Below the pieces are notes generated by a model. The model was not told the DNA's origin. It worked only from the letters and a program-made list of their open reading frames with translations, and did no database searches. A DNA stretch of 64,000 bases from DASZIT01 sp036264255. Lineage in GTDB: Bacteria > Actinomycetota > Acidimicrobiia > Acidimicrobiales > RAAP-2. A program made the translations under genes and the position numbers. The stretch is from positions 34,909 to 98,908 of the forward strand of contig DATARI010000132.1 of NCBI GenBank assembly GCA_036264255.1. The letters are read 5' to 3'. Below are positions 34,979-44,706 of this stretch, in pieces; the stretch's first letter is position 1, and the number at the start of each line of letters is the position of its first letter.

Positions 34979-36301
34979 ATGACCTCGGCCAGCCCGTCCG
35001 TGCCTGTGGTGCGTGTCGCCATTCTCGGTTGCGGGGCCGTCGGGGCGGCCCTGGTGGCCCATCTCCAGTCCCGCGCCGACGATCTGGCCGGGCAGAGCGG
35101 GGCCCGGATCGAGATCGCCGGGGTGGCGGTCGCCGACCTCTCCCGGTCCCGACCCGACCATGTCCCAAAGGACCTCCTTACCGACGACGCCGCCTCGCTG
35201 GTGGCCGACCCCTCCGTCGACATCGTCGTCGAGTTGATCGGGGGGCTGGAGCCCGCCGGCAGCCTGGTCCGGGCGGCGCTGGAAGCCGGAAAACCGGTGG
35301 TCACCGCGAACAAGGCGCTGTTGGCGTCGGAGGAAGGGATCGAGCTGCGGAAGGTCGCCCAACGTCAAGGGGTCGACCTTCTCTACGAGGCGGCGGTGGC
35401 GGGGGCGGTGCCCCTGGTCCGGGTGCTCCGCGAGTCGTTGACCGGAGAACGGATCCACCGGGTGATGGGGATCGTCAACGGGACCACCAATTTCATCCTG
35501 ACCAAGATGACCGACAACGGGACCGAGTACGCCGAGGTTCTGGCCGAGGCCCAGGAGCTGGGTCTGGCCGAACGGGATCCCACCGCCGATGTCGAGGGCC
35601 ACGACGCCGCGGCCAAGACGGCCATCCTGGCCGGGATAGCCATGGGCTACGACGTGGTGACATCCGACGTGCAGCGGGAGGGGATCACCCACATCGGGTC
35701 GGTGGACATCGAATTCGCCGATCGGTTCGACTACGTCGTCAAACTGTTGGCGGTGGTGGAGCGGATCGGCGCCGACGAGATCTCCGCCCGGGTCCATCCG
35801 GCCATGGTCCCCAAGTCCCATCCCCTCGCCGGGGTCCGCGACGCCTTCAACGCGGTGTTCATCGAAGGGGAGTGGGCCGGCGAGCTGATGCTCTACGGTC
35901 AAGGGGCCGGTGGCATGCCCACCGCCAGTGCGGTGGTGGGCGACCTGATCGACGCCGTCCGAAACCGATTGGGCCGGACCACCTCCCCGGTTCCGGAGCG
36001 GCGCCCCGGTCGCATCTATCCGGTGGCCGATCTCCGGTCGGCGTTCTACCTGACCATCGATGTCGAGGACCGACCCGGGGTGCTGGGTCTGGTCAGCACC
36101 GTGTTCGGAGACCACCAGGTCTCCATCCGGTCGATGGAGCAGATCGAACAAGAGGAGCTGGTCGGCCTCGCCCGGTTGATCTTCCTCACCCACGCCGCAC
36201 GCGAGGGTGATATGAACGACACCATCGATGCGCTGGCCGCCCTCGACGCGGTGAATCGGGTCGGCAGCACCATCCGAGTCTTTGGAGACGACACACCATG
36301 A
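34979..36301 (+). CDS. hom: Homoserine dehydrogenase
   Basis: A 440-residue enzyme reducing aspartate semialdehyde to homoserine. The Rossmann turn VAILGCGAVGAAL is near residues 13-25. VVELIGGLEPA, ANKALLASEEG, NGTTNFILTKM near 165-175 and the catalytic-lysine region DVEGHDAAAKTAILA near 201-215 follow. The C-terminal ACT domain begins YLTIDVEDRPGVLGLVSTVF near 356-375 and probably gives threonine feedback. ATG 34979 was chosen; an in-frame GTG at 34970 is possible. Its TGA overlaps thrC as ATGA. Confidence 0.95.
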   Translation: MTSASPSVPVVRVAILGCGAVGAALVAHLQSRADDLAGQSGARIEIAGVAVADLSRSRPDHVPKDLLTDDAASLVADPSVDIVVELIGGLEPAGSLVRAALEAGKPVVTANKALLASEEGIELRKVAQRQGVDLLYEAAVAGAVPLVRVLRESLTGERIHRVMGIVNGTTNFILTKMTDNGTEYAEVLAEAQELGLAERDPTADVEGHDAAAKTAILAGIAMGYDVVTSDVQREGITHIGSVDIEFADRFDYVVKLLAVVERIGADEISARVHPAMVPKSHPLAGVRDAFNAVFIEGEWAGELMLYGQGAGGMPTASAVVGDLIDAVRNRLGRTTSPVPERRPGRIYPVADLRSAFYLTIDVEDRPGVLGLVSTVFGDHQVSIRSMEQIEQEELVGLARLIFLTHAAREGDMNDTIDALAALDAVNRVGSTIRVFGDDTP

Positions 36302-37362
36302 CTGACCAACGGCCGGCCTGGCGCGGGGTGATCGAGGAGTACCGGGAGTTCCTCCCGGTGTCGGCATCCACGCCGGTCGTCACTTTGCTGGAAGGCGGGA
36401 CACCGCTGCTCCCGGCGCCGCGATTGTCGGCCCGAATCGGGGCGAGGGTGTTCTTGAAGGTAGAGGGGGCCAACCCCACCGGCTCGTTCAAGGACCGGGG
36501 GATGACGGTGGCCATCTCCAAAGCCGCCGAAGAGGGGGCCAAGGCGGTGGTCTGCGCCTCCACCGGGAACACGTCGGCGTCGGCGGCGGCATTCGCCGCC
36601 CGGGCCGGACTGACCTGCGCGGTGCTGATCCCCGAAGGCCACATCGCCTTGGGCAAGCTGGCTCAGGCCCTCATTCACGGCGCCCGGGTCCTCCAGGTCC
36701 GCGGCAATTTCGACCAGGCGCTGGCCATCGTCCGGGAGCTGGGAGAACGCGCTCCGGTCACGGTGGTGAACTCGGTCAACCCCTACCGGATCGAGGGTCA
36801 GAAGTCGGGCGCCTTCGAGGTGGTTGACGCGCTCGGCGACGCTCCCGACGTGCACTGCATCCCGGTCGGGAACGCCGGGAATATAACTGCCTACTGGAAG
36901 GGTTATCTGGAGTTCAAGGAGGCGGGCCGTTCCACCCGGTTGCCTCGGATGTTGGGATTTCAGGCGGCCGGAGCGGCGCCGATCGTGGAAGGGCACCCCA
37001 TCGAGTTCCCCGAGACAGTGGCGACCGCCATTCGGATCGGTAACCCGGCCAGCTGGTACGGGGCGACGTCAGCCGCCAGTGAATCCGGTGGCGGGATCGC
37101 GGCGGTGACCGACGAGGAGATTCTCGACGCCTACCGGTTCTTGGCCAGTGAGGAGTCGGTGTTCTGCGAGCCGGCCTCGGCCGCCTCGGTGGCGGGGCTT
37201 CTCAAGTCCGGGCTTCCCGACGGCCTGGGCGCCGGGGCCACGGTGGTGTGCGTGCTGACCGGCCACGGCCTGAAGGATCCCGACATTGCCATCAGCCAGA
37301 TATCCGTCCCGACCGTCATCGATGCCGACCTCGGCGCGGTGCTCGCCGAGCTGTCGTTGTGA
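36298..37362 (+). CDS. thrC: Threonine synthase
   Basis: A 354-residue PLP enzyme converting O-phosphohomoserine to threonine. The PLP lysine lies in NPTGSFKDRGMTVA near residues 59-72; CASTGNTSASAAAFAARAG near 84-102 and the phosphate-binding PVGNAGNITAYWKG near 189-202 are characteristic. Its start overlaps hom by four bases. In mycobacteria the next gene is thrB, but here a 255-base leader and rho follow, so homoserine kinase must be encoded elsewhere or be of another type. Confidence 0.95.
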   Translation: MTDQRPAWRGVIEEYREFLPVSASTPVVTLLEGGTPLLPAPRLSARIGARVFLKVEGANPTGSFKDRGMTVAISKAAEEGAKAVVCASTGNTSASAAAFAARAGLTCAVLIPEGHIALGKLAQALIHGARVLQVRGNFDQALAIVRELGERAPVTVVNSVNPYRIEGQKSGAFEVVDALGDAPDVHCIPVGNAGNITAYWKGYLEFKEAGRSTRLPRMLGFQAAGAAPIVEGHPIEFPETVATAIRIGNPASWYGATSAASESGGGIAAVTDEEILDAYRFLASEESVFCEPASAASVAGLLKSGLPDGLGAGATVVCVLTGHGLKDPDIAISQISVPTVIDADLGAVLAELSL

Positions 37363-37382
37363 AGCTCGCCACCTGGGGGTTG

Positions 37383-37411
37383 TTGCCGTTCGGCGGCCAG
37401 GCAGGTATGGT
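37383..37411 (+). promoter_or_regulatory. Probable rho promoter
   Basis: TTGCCG at 37383-37388 and TATGGT at 37406-37411 are spaced by 17 bases, matching sigma-70-type -35 and -10 boxes. Transcription would start near 37418, giving a leader of about 200 bases before the rho ATG. Confidence 0.5.
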
Positions 37412-37466
37412 GTAGTTACCTTCGCTTCCAGATGACCCTTCGGGTACCTGGGCGGGAACCCCTGAA

Positions 37467-37548
37467 TCGCACGTCTAGAGTGCGACCAGCCCGCATACGG
37501 CGCAGGTGGGAGTTGTAAACGGGAGTTCTCCCGGCGTACTCAACTCCC
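37467..37548 (+). promoter_or_regulatory. rho: Structured rho leader
   Basis: Two stable structures lie in the leader: TCGCAC/GTGCGA with a seven-base loop at 37467-37485, and a two-tier hairpin with outer arms GGGAGTTG (37508-37515) and CAACTCCC (37541-37548) enclosing an inner CGGGAG/CTCCCG stem (37520-37533). rho is autoregulated in its leader in other bacteria (Rho-dependent attenuation in E. coli); a similar role here is inferred. Confidence 0.45.
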
Positions 37549-37617
37549 CGCCCCTGATTCCCTGGAGGATGGCTTCGGTCCATCCCCCAAACGAGGACAT
37601 TCGAAACGAGGAGGCCG

Positions 37618-39516
<1,899 letters not shown>

Positions 39517-39601
39517 TCGGCACTACCCGCAAACCGGTATAATCCACTGGCCGCGAAGACCGGGCGGGCCGGTCTCGCACCCACCACCACGGGAGAATTC
39601 A

Positions 39602-39838
39602 ATGAAAACCGACATCCATCCCAAGTACATCGAAGCCACCGTGCGGTGTTCCTGCGGCAATACCTTCACGACCCGGTCCACCAAGGACGACATCCATCTC
39701 GAGCTGTGCAACGAGTGCCATCCGTTCTTCACCGGCAAGCAGAAGCTGGTCGACTCCGGTGGCCGGGTGGAGCGCTTCCAGAAGCGCTATGCCAAGTCCG
39801 GCGCGCGGAAGAAGCCGTCGTCGCCCCCCGCATCCTGA
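39602..39838 (+). CDS. rpmE: Ribosomal protein L31
   Basis: A 78-residue L31 of the zinc-binding (C+) type: IHPKYIEATVRCSCGNTF near residues 5-22 carries CxC, and ELCNECHPFFTGKQKLVDSG near 34-53 carries CxxC, giving four metal-ligand candidates. A basic tail RFQKRYAKSGARKKP follows. GGGAG lies eight bases upstream of ATG 39602. Its position between rho and prfA is conserved in actinobacteria. Confidence 0.95.
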   Translation: MKTDIHPKYIEATVRCSCGNTFTTRSTKDDIHLELCNECHPFFTGKQKLVDSGGRVERFQKRYAKSGARKKPSSPPAS

Positions 39839-39936
39839 ACGTTGGCTGGGACCGGTCGCCCCACCGGTGACCGGCCACCTTCACCTTTGATCCCCGTGCG
39901 TGCGGCAGCGGTATCGCCGGCCACTACCCTTGGGCC

Positions 39937-41001
39937 GTGCTGAACGACCGTCTCAACGAGCTCGAGCGTGAATACGAGACGGTGGTCGCTGAGCTGAACG
40001 ATCCGACCATGTCGGCGGATCCCAAGCGCCTGCGGGACGTGTCCCGCCGCCACAAGGAGCTCGAAGAGGTAGTCGGTATCTGGCGGAGCCTCCAACGGGC
40101 GGAATCCGATCTCGCCGCCGCCCGGGAGATGGTGTCGGACTCTGCCGGCGATGAGCGGGACCTGGCCCGGGCCGAGGTGGAACGGGCTGAAAGTGACATC
40201 ACCCGGCTCGAAGAGGAGCTCCGGCTCCAACTCCTGCCCAGGGATCCCAACGCCGGGCGGAACGTGATCATGGAGATTCGCGGGACCGAGGGAGGGGAGG
40301 AGGCGAACCTCTTCGCCAAGGACCTCTTCGACATGTACAGCCGCTACGCCGCCGCCAAAGGCTGGAAGGTCGAGGTCCTTTCGTCCAGCCCGTCCGAACG
40401 GGAGGGGTTGAACGAGGTCACCTTCCTGGTCAAGGGGGAGGGTGCCTGGCAGCGTCTCGAGCACGAGGGCGGCCCCCACCGGGTCCAGCGGGTGCCGGTG
40501 ACCGAGTCGCAGGGCCGGATCCATACCTCGGCGGCCGCGGTGGCGGTTCTGCCGGAAGCCAAGGAAGTCGACGTGGCCATCGACCCGGCCGATCTGAAGA
40601 TCGACGTCTACCGCTCGACCGGGCCCGGTGGGCAGTCGGTCAACACCACCGACTCGGCGGTGCGCATCACCCACCTCCCCACCGGCATCGTGGTCGCCAT
40701 GCAGGACGAGAAGAGCCAGATCCAGAACCGGGCCAAGGCGATGATCGTGCTGCGTTCCCGGTTGCTGAAGGCCGAACAGGATCGCCAGGCCGCCGAGTTG
40801 TCGGCCGCTCGCCGCAGCCAGGTCGGCGGGGGAGGCCGCTCGGAGAAGATCCGGACCTACAACTACAAAGAGAACCGGGTCACCGATCACCGCATCCATC
40901 TCACGCTGCACAAGCTGGACCGCATTCTGATGGGCGACCTCGACGACCTCACCGACGCGCTGATGGCCGACAAGCGGGCCCGCCAGCTGGCCGAGGGCTG
41001 A
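39937..41001 (+). CDS. prfA: Peptide chain release factor 1
   Basis: A 354-residue class I release factor that ends translation at UAA and UAG. The codon-recognition tripeptide PVT is in RVPVTESQGRIHTSA near residues 186-200, and the catalytic GGQ is in STGPGGQSVNTTDSAVR near 226-242. The coiled-coil domain 1 covers residues 1-100. GTG 39937 gives the normal length. It is followed one base later by prmC, which methylates the GGQ glutamine. Its action at UAG is directly relevant to the interrupted rho frame. Confidence 0.96.
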   Translation: MLNDRLNELEREYETVVAELNDPTMSADPKRLRDVSRRHKELEEVVGIWRSLQRAESDLAAAREMVSDSAGDERDLARAEVERAESDITRLEEELRLQLLPRDPNAGRNVIMEIRGTEGGEEANLFAKDLFDMYSRYAAAKGWKVEVLSSSPSEREGLNEVTFLVKGEGAWQRLEHEGGPHRVQRVPVTESQGRIHTSAAAVAVLPEAKEVDVAIDPADLKIDVYRSTGPGGQSVNTTDSAVRITHLPTGIVVAMQDEKSQIQNRAKAMIVLRSRLLKAEQDRQAAELSAARRSQVGGGGRSEKIRTYNYKENRVTDHRIHLTLHKLDRILMGDLDDLTDALMADKRARQLAEG

Positions 41002-41002
41002 C

Positions 41003-41902
41003 ATGGCCGCGGTCGAGGCGCCCGGCCAATCCGGCCCGGCCGATCGGGTTGCCTATCGAGATGCCCTGCTGGCATCGACGGCTGACCGGTTGGGATCGGT
41101 GCGAGAGGCGCGATGGATCCTCGAACACATGGAGGCGGAGGGTGCCGAACCGGGTTCGGCGGTCGAGCGCACCGAACAGCTGGAGTCCCTCGTCGCCCGC
41201 CGGGTGGCGGGCGAACCACTGCAGTACGTGTTGGGCCGCTGGTCGTTCCGCGCCTTGGAGCTGACCGTCGATCCTCGGGTCCTCATCCCCCGGCCCGAAA
41301 CTGAGCAGGTGGTCGAAGTGGCGTTGGCGGAGTTGTCCCGGGCCGATGCCGGGTCACCGGTGGCGGTTGACCTGGGCACCGGGTCGGGCGCCATCGCCCT
41401 GGCGTTGGCCACCGAGGGCGGCCGGCGGTTCCCCCGCCTCGAGGTGTGGGCGACCGACGCCTCCGCCGACGCGTTGGCGGTGGCCGCCCAGAACCTCGCC
41501 CGGTTGGATTCCGACGACTCCTCCCGCGTGCAACTGGCCGAGGGCGGCTGGTTCGGCGCCCTCCCCGACGCGGTGAAGGGACGGGTCGACCTCATCGTGG
41601 CCAATCCGCCGTACGTGTCGGAGGCGGAGTACGCCGACCTGGACCCCGGGGTCCGGGACTGGGAGCCGCGGGAGGCCCTGGTGGCACCGACTGGGGCCGG
41701 CGGGGTCGGGGGGATGGCGGACATCGAGACGATCGTGGCCGGAGCGCCCCGATGGCTCCGACCCGGAGGCGCCCTGGTGGTGGAGATCGCCCCGGGTCAG
41801 GCCTACGCCTCCATCGACGCGGCTCGGCGGGCCGGATTCCGCCAGGTGACCACCGAGCGCGACCTGGCCGGACGGGTCCGTATGTTGGTGGCCCGGCGCT
41901 GA
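41003..41902 (+). CDS. prmC: Release factor glutamine N5-methyltransferase
   Basis: A 299-residue SAM-dependent methyltransferase that modifies the GGQ glutamine of release factors. The SAM site VDLGTGSGAIALALA is near residues 122-136, and the catalytic IVANPPYVSEAEY near 197-209 (NPPY). The N-terminal helical domain binds the factor. ATG 41003 lies one base after the prfA stop, so the enzyme and its substrate are produced together. Confidence 0.95.
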   Translation: MAAVEAPGQSGPADRVAYRDALLASTADRLGSVREARWILEHMEAEGAEPGSAVERTEQLESLVARRVAGEPLQYVLGRWSFRALELTVDPRVLIPRPETEQVVEVALAELSRADAGSPVAVDLGTGSGAIALALATEGGRRFPRLEVWATDASADALAVAAQNLARLDSDDSSRVQLAEGGWFGALPDAVKGRVDLIVANPPYVSEAEYADLDPGVRDWEPREALVAPTGAGGVGGMADIETIVAGAPRWLRPGGALVVEIAPGQAYASIDAARRAGFRQVTTERDLAGRVRMLVARR

Positions 41903-41904
41903 CC

Positions 41905-42540
41905 ATGATGCGCCTGGATGCCGACGACCCGGTCGAGGTGGAAGAGGCCGCCCGGCAGTTGGCGGCGGGGATGGTGGTGGCGATCCCCACCGACACCGTC
42001 TACGGGCTGGCCGTCGACCCGAGACAGCCGGGCGGGGTGGACCGGATCTTCGCCCTCAAACACCGCCCCGGCGAAGTCGCCCTCCCGGTCCTGGTGGCCG
42101 GCTGGGAGCAGGTGGCGGCGGTAGCCGGCATCCTGGAGCCGGCGGCCCAGGGACTCGCCGATCGGTTCTGGCCCGGCCCGCTCACCCTGGTGGTACCGAG
42201 AGCCAGTGGCTTCGATGCCGACCTCGGCGGACCCCCCGAAGCCCGCGGGACGGTCGGGGTCCGGTGGCCCGATCATCCCGTCGTCAGCGCCCTCTGCACC
42301 GCGGTCGGGCCTTTGGCTGTCACCAGCGCCAACCGGCACGGTAAGCCTCCGGCGACCCTGGCCCAGGAGGTCATTGCGGTGTTCTCGGTCGACGACCGGC
42401 TCTCGGCGGTGGTGGACGGCGGGGTGTGTGACGGGGTCCCCTCGACGGTGGTGGAGTGCCGGGGCGAGGAGGCGTGGTGCCTCCGTCGAGGAGGGATCCC
42501 CTGGAGCGGCCCGATGCAGCCTCCCGGGGCCCCGGGTTGA
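41905..42540 (+). CDS. L-threonylcarbamoyladenylate synthase (Sua5/YrdC)
   Basis: A 211-residue YrdC-domain protein that forms threonylcarbamoyl-AMP for the t6A37 modification of ANN-decoding tRNAs. The motif FALKHRPGEVALPVLVA near residues 47-63 holds the KxR of the active site, and LAVTSANRHGKPPATLAQEV near 139-158 the SxN. The start is ATG 41905; a second ATG directly follows at 41908. It lies two bases after the prmC stop. Both threonine synthesis (hom, thrC) and this threonine-using enzyme are in the same block. Confidence 0.92.
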   Translation: MMRLDADDPVEVEEAARQLAAGMVVAIPTDTVYGLAVDPRQPGGVDRIFALKHRPGEVALPVLVAGWEQVAAVAGILEPAAQGLADRFWPGPLTLVVPRASGFDADLGGPPEARGTVGVRWPDHPVVSALCTAVGPLAVTSANRHGKPPATLAQEVIAVFSVDDRLSAVVDGGVCDGVPSTVVECRGEEAWCLRRGGIPWSGPMQPPGAPG

Positions 42541-42573
42541 CTCGGCCGGTATGGCCGGGTCACACTAGACCCG

Positions 42574-42621
42574 ATGTTCAGCCGCGCGGCCTATCGCTTC
42601 TACGTAATTATTATCGACTAG
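42574..42621 (+). CDS. Ile/Val leader peptide of the leuB-ilvE-cimA operon
   Basis: A 15-codon frame encodes MFSRAAYRFYVIIID and ends TAG directly before the first hairpin. Four consecutive codons are GTA ATT ATT ATC, and ATT is otherwise rare in this very GC-rich DNA. The downstream genes make isoleucine and other branched-chain amino acids, so starved ribosomes would stall on these codons. No clear Shine-Dalgarno is visible, so a leaderless start is possible. Conservation has not been tested. Confidence 0.6.
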   Translation: MFSRAAYRFYVIIID

Positions 42622-42644
42622 CCACATACCGATTCGGTGTGTGG
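42622..42644 (+). promoter_or_regulatory. Hairpin after leader peptide (pause structure)
   Basis: CCACATACCG and CGGTGTGTGG pair over ten positions with one G-U and a three-base ATT loop. The hairpin begins on the base after the leader stop codon, as the 1:2 pause structure does in classical attenuators. An unambiguous antiterminator pairing with the next stem was not found by eye. Confidence 0.5.
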
Positions 42645-42650
42645 CTCTCG

Positions 42651-42675
42651 GCCGTCCACTTGGTGGGCGGTTTTT
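42651..42675 (+). terminator. Attenuator terminator upstream of leuB
   Basis: GCCGTCCAC and GTGGGCGGT form a nine-pair stem with two G-U wobbles and a TTG loop, followed by a run of five T (42671-42675). It is a standard intrinsic terminator placed 79 bases before the dehydrogenase GTG, in front of its own operon, which points to attenuation rather than end-of-gene termination. Confidence 0.65.
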
Positions 42676-42753
42676 CAATTTCACTCCTACTTGTTGGACA
42701 GACAGTGTCGGGGCACAGACGGCACGGACCGCAGAGAAAGATCGGATGACAGG

Positions 42754-43773
42754 GTGAGCACGTACAAGGTTGGCGTTATCGGGGGCGACGGGATCGGCCC
42801 GGAGGTGGTGGCCGAGGCGCTGAAGGTGATCGACGCGGCCGGGGTGTCGCTGGACACCACCGACTACGACCTCGGCGCGGACCGGTTCCTCCGCACCGGC
42901 GACGTATTGCCCGACCGCGTCCTCGAGGAGTTGCGTAGCCAGGAGGCCATCCTCCTCGGCGCCATCGGGCCTCCGGTGGGGTCGACCGACGTGCCCTCCG
43001 GGACTCTCGAGCGCGGACTGCTCCTCCGGCTCCGGTTCGATCTCGACCTCTACATCAACCTGCGGCCGTTCACCGGAGTCCCCGGCGCCCCCGCCCCCGA
43101 CTGCGATTTCGTCGTCATCCGGGAGAACACCGAGGGGACCTACGCCGGGGAAGGCGGGTTCCTGCGCAAGGGAACCCCCTTCGAGGTGGCCACCCAGGGC
43201 TCGGTCAACACCCGGCACGGGGTGGAGCGGTGCGCTCGATTCGCCTTCGAGTTGGCGTCGAAACGACCGCGCCGCCAGCTGACCCTGGTGCACAAGACCA
43301 ACGTGCTCACCTTCGCCGGCGATCTGTGGAACCGGACGGTCCAAGAGGTCGCTCCTGACTACCCGGAGGTGTCCCACGACTACAACCATGTCGATGCCAC
43401 CTGCATCTATCTGGTGGAGAACCCCGGACGCTACGACGTGATCGTCACCGACAACCTCTTCGGTGACATCATCACCGACCTGGCCGGGGCCATCGCCGGC
43501 GGGATCGGGTACGCCGCCTCGGCCAACCTCAATCCCGCCCGCACCGGACCCTCGCTGTTCGAGCCGGTCCACGGTGCCGCCCACGACATCGCCGGCACCG
43601 GCAAGGCCAACCCTGCCGCCGCCATCCGGTCGGGGGCGCTTATGCTTGACCACCTGGGAGAGGTGGCCGCCGCCGAGCGGGTCACCAAGGCGGTGCAGGA
43701 GTTCATTGCTTCAACCCCCGACCCGCAACTCTCGACCGCCGCGATTGGCGACGCCATCGCAGAAAGGCTGTAA
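42754..43773 (+). CDS. leuB: 3-isopropylmalate/3-methylmalate dehydrogenase
   Basis: A 339-residue beta-decarboxylating dehydrogenase of the isopropylmalate/isocitrate family. GVIGGDGIGPEVVAEAL is at residues 6-22, the substrate segment LLLRLRFDLDLYINLRP near 89-105, VIRENTEGTYAGEGG near 118-132, and TDNLFGDIITDLAGAIAGGI near 231-250. The metal aspartates are in the last segment. Because cimA is in the same operon, it may act on methylmalate in isoleucine synthesis as well as on isopropylmalate. GTG 42754 starts the gene behind an attenuator. Confidence 0.9.
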   Translation: MSTYKVGVIGGDGIGPEVVAEALKVIDAAGVSLDTTDYDLGADRFLRTGDVLPDRVLEELRSQEAILLGAIGPPVGSTDVPSGTLERGLLLRLRFDLDLYINLRPFTGVPGAPAPDCDFVVIRENTEGTYAGEGGFLRKGTPFEVATQGSVNTRHGVERCARFAFELASKRPRRQLTLVHKTNVLTFAGDLWNRTVQEVAPDYPEVSHDYNHVDATCIYLVENPGRYDVIVTDNLFGDIITDLAGAIAGGIGYAASANLNPARTGPSLFEPVHGAAHDIAGTGKANPAAAIRSGALMLDHLGEVAAAERVTKAVQEFIASTPDPQLSTAAIGDAIAERL

Positions 43774-43776
43774 GCC

Positions 43777-44706
43777 GTGCCGATAACCCCGACTGACAAG
43801 ATCTGGATGGACGGAGACATGGTGGACTGGGCCGACGCCACCGTCCATGTGCTCACCCACACCATGCACTACGGCTCCGGCGTCTTCGAGGGCATCCGGG
43901 CCTACCCGACCCCCAACGGCGTGGCCGTGTTCCGGCTCCGGGACCACATCGAGCGGTTGTTCACCTCGGCCAAGGTCTTCATGATCGAGATCCCCTACAC
44001 CGTCGACGACCTGGTGTCGGCGACCACCTCCCTGGTCCGGGTCAACGGTCTCAACGACGGCTGCTACATCCGCCCGCTGGTCTACCTCGGCTACGGCGAG
44101 ATGGGGTTGAACCCGATTCCCTGCCCGGTCAATGTGTCCATCGCCGCCTGGCCCTGGGGGACCTACCTGGGAGAGGAGGGCGTGGCCAACGGGGTGTCGA
44201 CCAAGATCAGCTCCTGGCGCCGCCACGACCCCAACGCGGTGCCGACCGCCGCCAAGGGCACCGGCATGTACGTGAACTCTTCGCTGGCCAAGGTGGAGGC
44301 TCTCCGGGCCGGTTACGACGAGGCCATCCTGCTGTCGCCGGACGGCAATGTGAGCGAGTGCACCGGGGAGAACATCTTCATCGTCCGCAACGGCCAGCTG
44401 ATCACGCCCCCGACTTCGGACTCCGGCGCGTTGGCCGGCATCACCCAGCGGTCGGTCGAGACCATCGCCCGCGACCTCGGCTACGACGTCGTCTACGAGC
44501 AGATGATCCGGACCGACCTCTACGCCGCCGACGAGGCGTTCCTCACCGGGACGGCCGCCGAGGTGGTGCCGATCCGGTCGGTGGACGACCGGCAGGTGGG
44601 GACCGGGAAGCCGGGACCGATCACCCAGCAGCTGCAGCAGACCTACTTTGCCGCGGTGAGGGGTGAGATCGACCGTTACAAGGATTGGCTCGAATATGTC
44701 GAATGA
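43777..44706 (+). CDS. ilvE: Branched-chain amino acid aminotransferase
   Basis: A 309-residue class IV PLP aminotransferase performing the last step of Ile, Leu and Val synthesis. HTMHYGSGVFEGIRAYP near residues 28-44, SSWRRHDPNAVPTAAKGTGMYV with the PLP-lysine near 160, and the cofactor loop CTGENIFIVRNGQLITPP near 195-212 are family features. GTG 43777 follows the dehydrogenase stop by three bases. The gene overlaps cimA by 11 bases, confirming one operon. Confidence 0.94.
   Translation: MPITPTDKIWMDGDMVDWADATVHVLTHTMHYGSGVFEGIRAYPTPNGVAVFRLRDHIERLFTSAKVFMIEIPYTVDDLVSATTSLVRVNGLNDGCYIRPLVYLGYGEMGLNPIPCPVNVSIAAWPWGTYLGEEGVANGVSTKISSWRRHDPNAVPTAAKGTGMYVNSSLAKVEALRAGYDEAILLSPDGNVSECTGENIFIVRNGQLITPPTSDSGALAGITQRSVETIARDLGYDVVYEQMIRTDLYAADEAFLTGTAAEVVPIRSVDDRQVGTGKPGPITQQLQQTYFAAVRGEIDRYKDWLEYVE

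Noticed and set aside
42541..42753. T-box leader before leuB
   Set aside because: No T-box GGGTGG motif or specifier-loop arrangement was recognised; the leader peptide and terminator explain the region better.
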